From: Acidobacteriota bacterium
GTDB taxonomy: Bacteria; Acidobacteriota; Vicinamibacteria; Vicinamibacterales; UBA2999
NCBI GenBank assembly: GCA_003222635.1
Contig: QHWQ01000015.1
Location: 1 to 37,941, forward strand
Direction of reading: 5' to 3'
DNA length: 37,941 nt
Positions 35,702 through 37,941 of this stretch are shown here, piece by piece. The position numbers and the translations under genes are program-made. The notes beneath the pieces are model-generated. The model had not been told where the DNA came from and searched no databases. It was given only the letters and a program-made list of their open reading frames with translations. Position 1 is the stretch's first letter. Every line of letters starts with the position of its first letter.

Positions 35702-36826
35702 ATGACATTACCCGAACTCCTGAAGAAGACAGTCGAGATCGAAGGCTCCGACCTGCACATCACCATCAACACGCCGCCCCAGGTGCGCGTGCATGGTCAC
35801 CTGCAGCGCGTCGAAGGGGCGGACCTCACGCCGTCCGACACCAAGGCGCTGACCTACAGCGTGTTGACGGACTCGCAGAAGAAGCGATTCGAGGAGAGCC
35901 TCGAGCTCGATTTCTCCTTCGGCATCAAAGGGCTGGCCCGCTTCCGCTGCAACATGTTCAACCAGCGCGGCGCGGTCGCGGCGGTCTACCGGCTGATTCC
36001 GGAAAAGATCCGCACCTTCCAGGAGCTCGGGCTGCCGGCGGTGCTCGCCAACCTGGCGGAGCGGCCGCGCGGCCTCGTGCTCGTCACCGGCCCCACCGGC
36101 AGCGGCAAGTCGACCACGCTCGCCGCGATGATTGACAAGATCAACGCCGAGCGGAAGGACCACATCCTCACGATCGAGGATCCGATCGAGTACATCCATG
36201 CGCACAAGGGCTGTCTGGTCAACCAGCGCGAGGTGCACAGCGACACGCAGAGCTTCTCGCTGGCGCTGCGCGCCGCGCTGCGTGAAGACCCCGACATCGT
36301 CCTCATCGGCGAGCTGCGGGATCTGGAGACCGTCGAAGCGGCGCTGCGCATCGCCGAGACGGGCCACCTGACGTTCGGCACGCTGCACACCAACTCCGCG
36401 GCGCAGACGATCAACCGCATCATCGACGTGTTCCCCGCCCATCAGCAGAGCCAGATCCGGACGCAGCTGTCGCTCGTGCTCGAAGGGATCGTCTGTCAGG
36501 CGCTGCTGCCGAAGATCGGCGGCGGCCGCGTCTGCTCGCTGGAAATCATGGTGCCGACGCCCGGCATCCGGAACCTGATTCGCGAAGACAAGGTTCACCA
36601 GATCTACTCCGCGATGCAGACCGGCCAGGAAAAGCTGGGCATGCAGACGGCGAACCAGTCGCTCGCCTCGCTGCACATGAAGAAGCTGATCTCGCTCGAT
36701 TCGGCGCTGAGCGCCTCGTCGAACAAGGAAGAATTGCAGGAAATGATCAACCGCGGGGTCGGCGTCGTGGCGGGCGCCGGCCTGGGCCGTCCGGGAATGC
36801 CTGCTCGCCCGGCGATCGGCCGATAA
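35702..36826 (+). CDS. pilT: Type IV pilus retraction ATPase PilT
   Basis: PilT drives pilus retraction and twitching motility. The 374-residue product has the N-terminal PAS-like domain (EGSDLHITINTPPQVRVHGH), Walker A GPTGSGKST (130-138), the Asp box (HILTIEDPIEYIH), Walker B DPDIVLIGELRDLETVE and the His box GHLTFGTLHTNSAAQTINRI. It also carries the retraction-specific C-terminal motif, here GIRNLIRED (usual AIRNLIRE). It lacks the tetracysteine of PilB. A short Gly/Ala/Pro-rich tail extends the C-terminus. It starts 11 bases after the pilB stop and is surely in the same operon. Confidence 0.96.
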   Translation: MTLPELLKKTVEIEGSDLHITINTPPQVRVHGHLQRVEGADLTPSDTKALTYSVLTDSQKKRFEESLELDFSFGIKGLARFRCNMFNQRGAVAAVYRLIPEKIRTFQELGLPAVLANLAERPRGLVLVTGPTGSGKSTTLAAMIDKINAERKDHILTIEDPIEYIHAHKGCLVNQREVHSDTQSFSLALRAALREDPDIVLIGELRDLETVEAALRIAETGHLTFGTLHTNSAAQTINRIIDVFPAHQQSQIRTQLSLVLEGIVCQALLPKIGGGRVCSLEIMVPTPGIRNLIREDKVHQIYSAMQTGQEKLGMQTANQSLASLHMKKLISLDSALSASSNKEELQEMINRGVGVVAGAGLGRPGMPARPAIGR

Positions 36827-36839
36827 CTAGGAAATACCC

Positions 36840-37941
36840 ATGCCTACTTTTGCTTACGCCGGACGCACGCGGGGCGGCGAAACGGTCACCGGAGAGCGCG
36901 CCGCCGAGACGATGGACGCGGTTGTGGCCGCACTGCGCCGCGAGCAGGTGCTCGTCACGAGCATCAATCCGGTCAAGGACAAGGCCGCGGGGAAGACCGT
37001 CACCAAGAAGCGGCGCGCGAAGGGCGTGTCGGCGAAGAGCCTGGCCGTGTTCGTGCGGCAGTTCTCCGTCATGATCGACGCGGGCCTGCCGCTCGTGCAG
37101 TGCCTCGAGATTCTCGGCTCGCAGGAAGAAGACAAGAACTTCGCCGAGGTCATTCTCGCCACGCGCGGTGACGTGGAAAGCGGCGCGTCGCTCGCCGACG
37201 CGATGAAGAAGCACCCGAAGGCGTTCGACCCGCTCTTCACGAACATGATTGCCGCCGGCGAGGCTGGCGGTATTCTCGACACCATTCTCAAGCGGCTCGC
37301 GACTTACATCGAGAAGGCCGTCAAGCTGAAGGGCCAGGTCAAGTCCGCGATGATCTATCCGATCGCGGTCATTGTGATCGCCGGCGTCGTCGTCGGCGTC
37401 ATTCTGTGGAAGGTCATCCCGACGTTCGCGGTGATGTTCGAGGGCCTCGGCGCGGAGCTGCCGCTGCCGACGCGCGTGGTCATCGCGCTCAGCAACAGCC
37501 TCGTGCGATTCGGCCCGTTCATCATCATCGGCATCGGCGCGGCCGGCTGGGGCTTCCAGCAGTACTACGCGACGGCGAACGGCCGCCGGGTTGTCGACGC
37601 CATCGTGCTCAAGTTGCCGATCCTCGGCGACCTCATGCGCAAGATTGCCGTCGCCCGCTTCTGCCGCACGCTGTCGACGCTGCTCGCCTCGGGCGTGTCG
37701 ATTCTCGAGGCGCTCGATATCACCGCCAAGACCGCGGGCAACGCCATCATCGAAGACGCCATCCAGAGCACGCGCAAGAGCATCGAGCGCGGCGAGACCA
37801 TCGCGCAGCCGCTCAGGGACACGGCGGTCTTCCCGTCGATGGTCGTGCAGATGATCAGCGTCGGCGAGGCGACGGGCGCGCTCGACACGATGCTCGGCAA
37901 GATTGCGGACTTCTACGAAGAAGAAGTCGACGTCGCGGTGG
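36840..37941 (+). CDS. pilC: Type IV pilus inner-membrane platform protein PilC (3' end outside window)
   Basis: The platform protein couples PilB and PilT to pilin assembly in the inner membrane. The frame from ATG 36840 stays open to the end of the window (367 codons), so it is partial and missing from the ORF track. It starts MPTFAYAGRTRGGETVTGER and contains the first GSPII_F domain (FVRQFSVMIDAGLPLVQCLE, MIAAGEAGGILDTILKRLA). Membrane helices follow (MIYPIAVIVIAGVVVGVILW, FGPFIIIGIGAAGWGF), and then the second GSPII_F domain (ARFCRTLSTLLASGVSILEA, MISVGEATGALDTMLGKIA). About 35-40 residues are expected to be missing. It is 13 bases downstream of pilT. Confidence 0.96.
   Translation, partial: MPTFAYAGRTRGGETVTGERAAETMDAVVAALRREQVLVTSINPVKDKAAGKTVTKKRRAKGVSAKSLAVFVRQFSVMIDAGLPLVQCLEILGSQEEDKNFAEVILATRGDVESGASLADAMKKHPKAFDPLFTNMIAAGEAGGILDTILKRLATYIEKAVKLKGQVKSAMIYPIAVIVIAGVVVGVILWKVIPTFAVMFEGLGAELPLPTRVVIALSNSLVRFGPFIIIGIGAAGWGFQQYYATANGRRVVDAIVLKLPILGDLMRKIAVARFCRTLSTLLASGVSILEALDITAKTAGNAIIEDAIQSTRKSIERGETIAQPLRDTAVFPSMVVQMISVGEATGALDTMLGKIADFYEEEVDVAV

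Overview
The window is GC-rich, densely coded bacterial DNA. It most resembles an Acidobacteriota genome, possibly the Vicinamibacteria-like group. This is an inference from overall gene content, the unusual EF-Tu, MacB-type permease pairs and the style of interspersed repeats; no 16S gene is present to settle it. The sequence starts inside fusA and ends inside pilC. No tRNA, rRNA, CRISPR array, transposase or prophage gene was seen.

Region 1 (1-17655, + strand) is a nearly continuous translation and transcription super-operon. It runs fusA (3' end), tuf, then S10 (rpsJ rplC rplD rplW rplB rpsS rplV rpsC rplP rpmC rpsQ), spc (rplN rplX rplE rpsN rpsH rplF rplR rpsE rpmD rplO secY adk map infA rpmJ) and alpha (rpsM rpsK rpsD rpoA rplQ). 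Gene order is the classical one and most genes overlap or abut. Two things are abnormal. First, rplV (L22) and rplN (L14) each carry an internal, frame-changing deletion: both ends of each protein are recognisable but the middle is gone. Both proteins are universal ribosome components, so an assembly, cloning or sequencing error is the leading explanation and should be checked in reads. Second, nearly every longer gap in the operon is filled by a palindromic or heptad-repeat element of several unrelated families (rplD-rplW, rplN-rplX, rplO-secY, secY-adk, rpsD-rpoA, rpoA-rplQ). One of these elements even supplies the rplO stop codon.

Region 2 (17652-25023) begins with a convergent EF-G paralogue of the EF-G-2 type on the minus strand; its stop shares a CTAG with the stop of rplQ. 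A roughly 280-base divergent control region follows, then a porin-like outer-membrane protein, a second small predicted barrel protein, and the nitrogen-signalling pair glnD (uridylyltransferase/uridylyl-removing enzyme) and glnB (PII, Tyr51 conserved). glnD and glnB overlap by four bases.

Region 3 (25136-32758) holds a large membrane protein with a spermidine-synthase-like SAM domain, whose C-terminal end appears to be split off by a frame change. On the minus strand is an export cluster: a Yip1-family membrane protein, a MacA/HlyD-type adaptor and two MacB-type FtsX permeases. No ATPase gene accompanies them.

Region 4 (32809-37941) has a predicted beta-barrel outer-membrane protein and then the type IV pilus motor genes pilB (extension ATPase), pilT (retraction ATPase) and pilC (platform protein, cut by the window end).

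I did not find a convincing new defence or metabolic system. The strongest leads are the paired deletions in L22 and L14, the repeat-loaded ribosomal operon, the EF-Tu with a remodelled switch I, and the orphan permease/Yip1 cluster.
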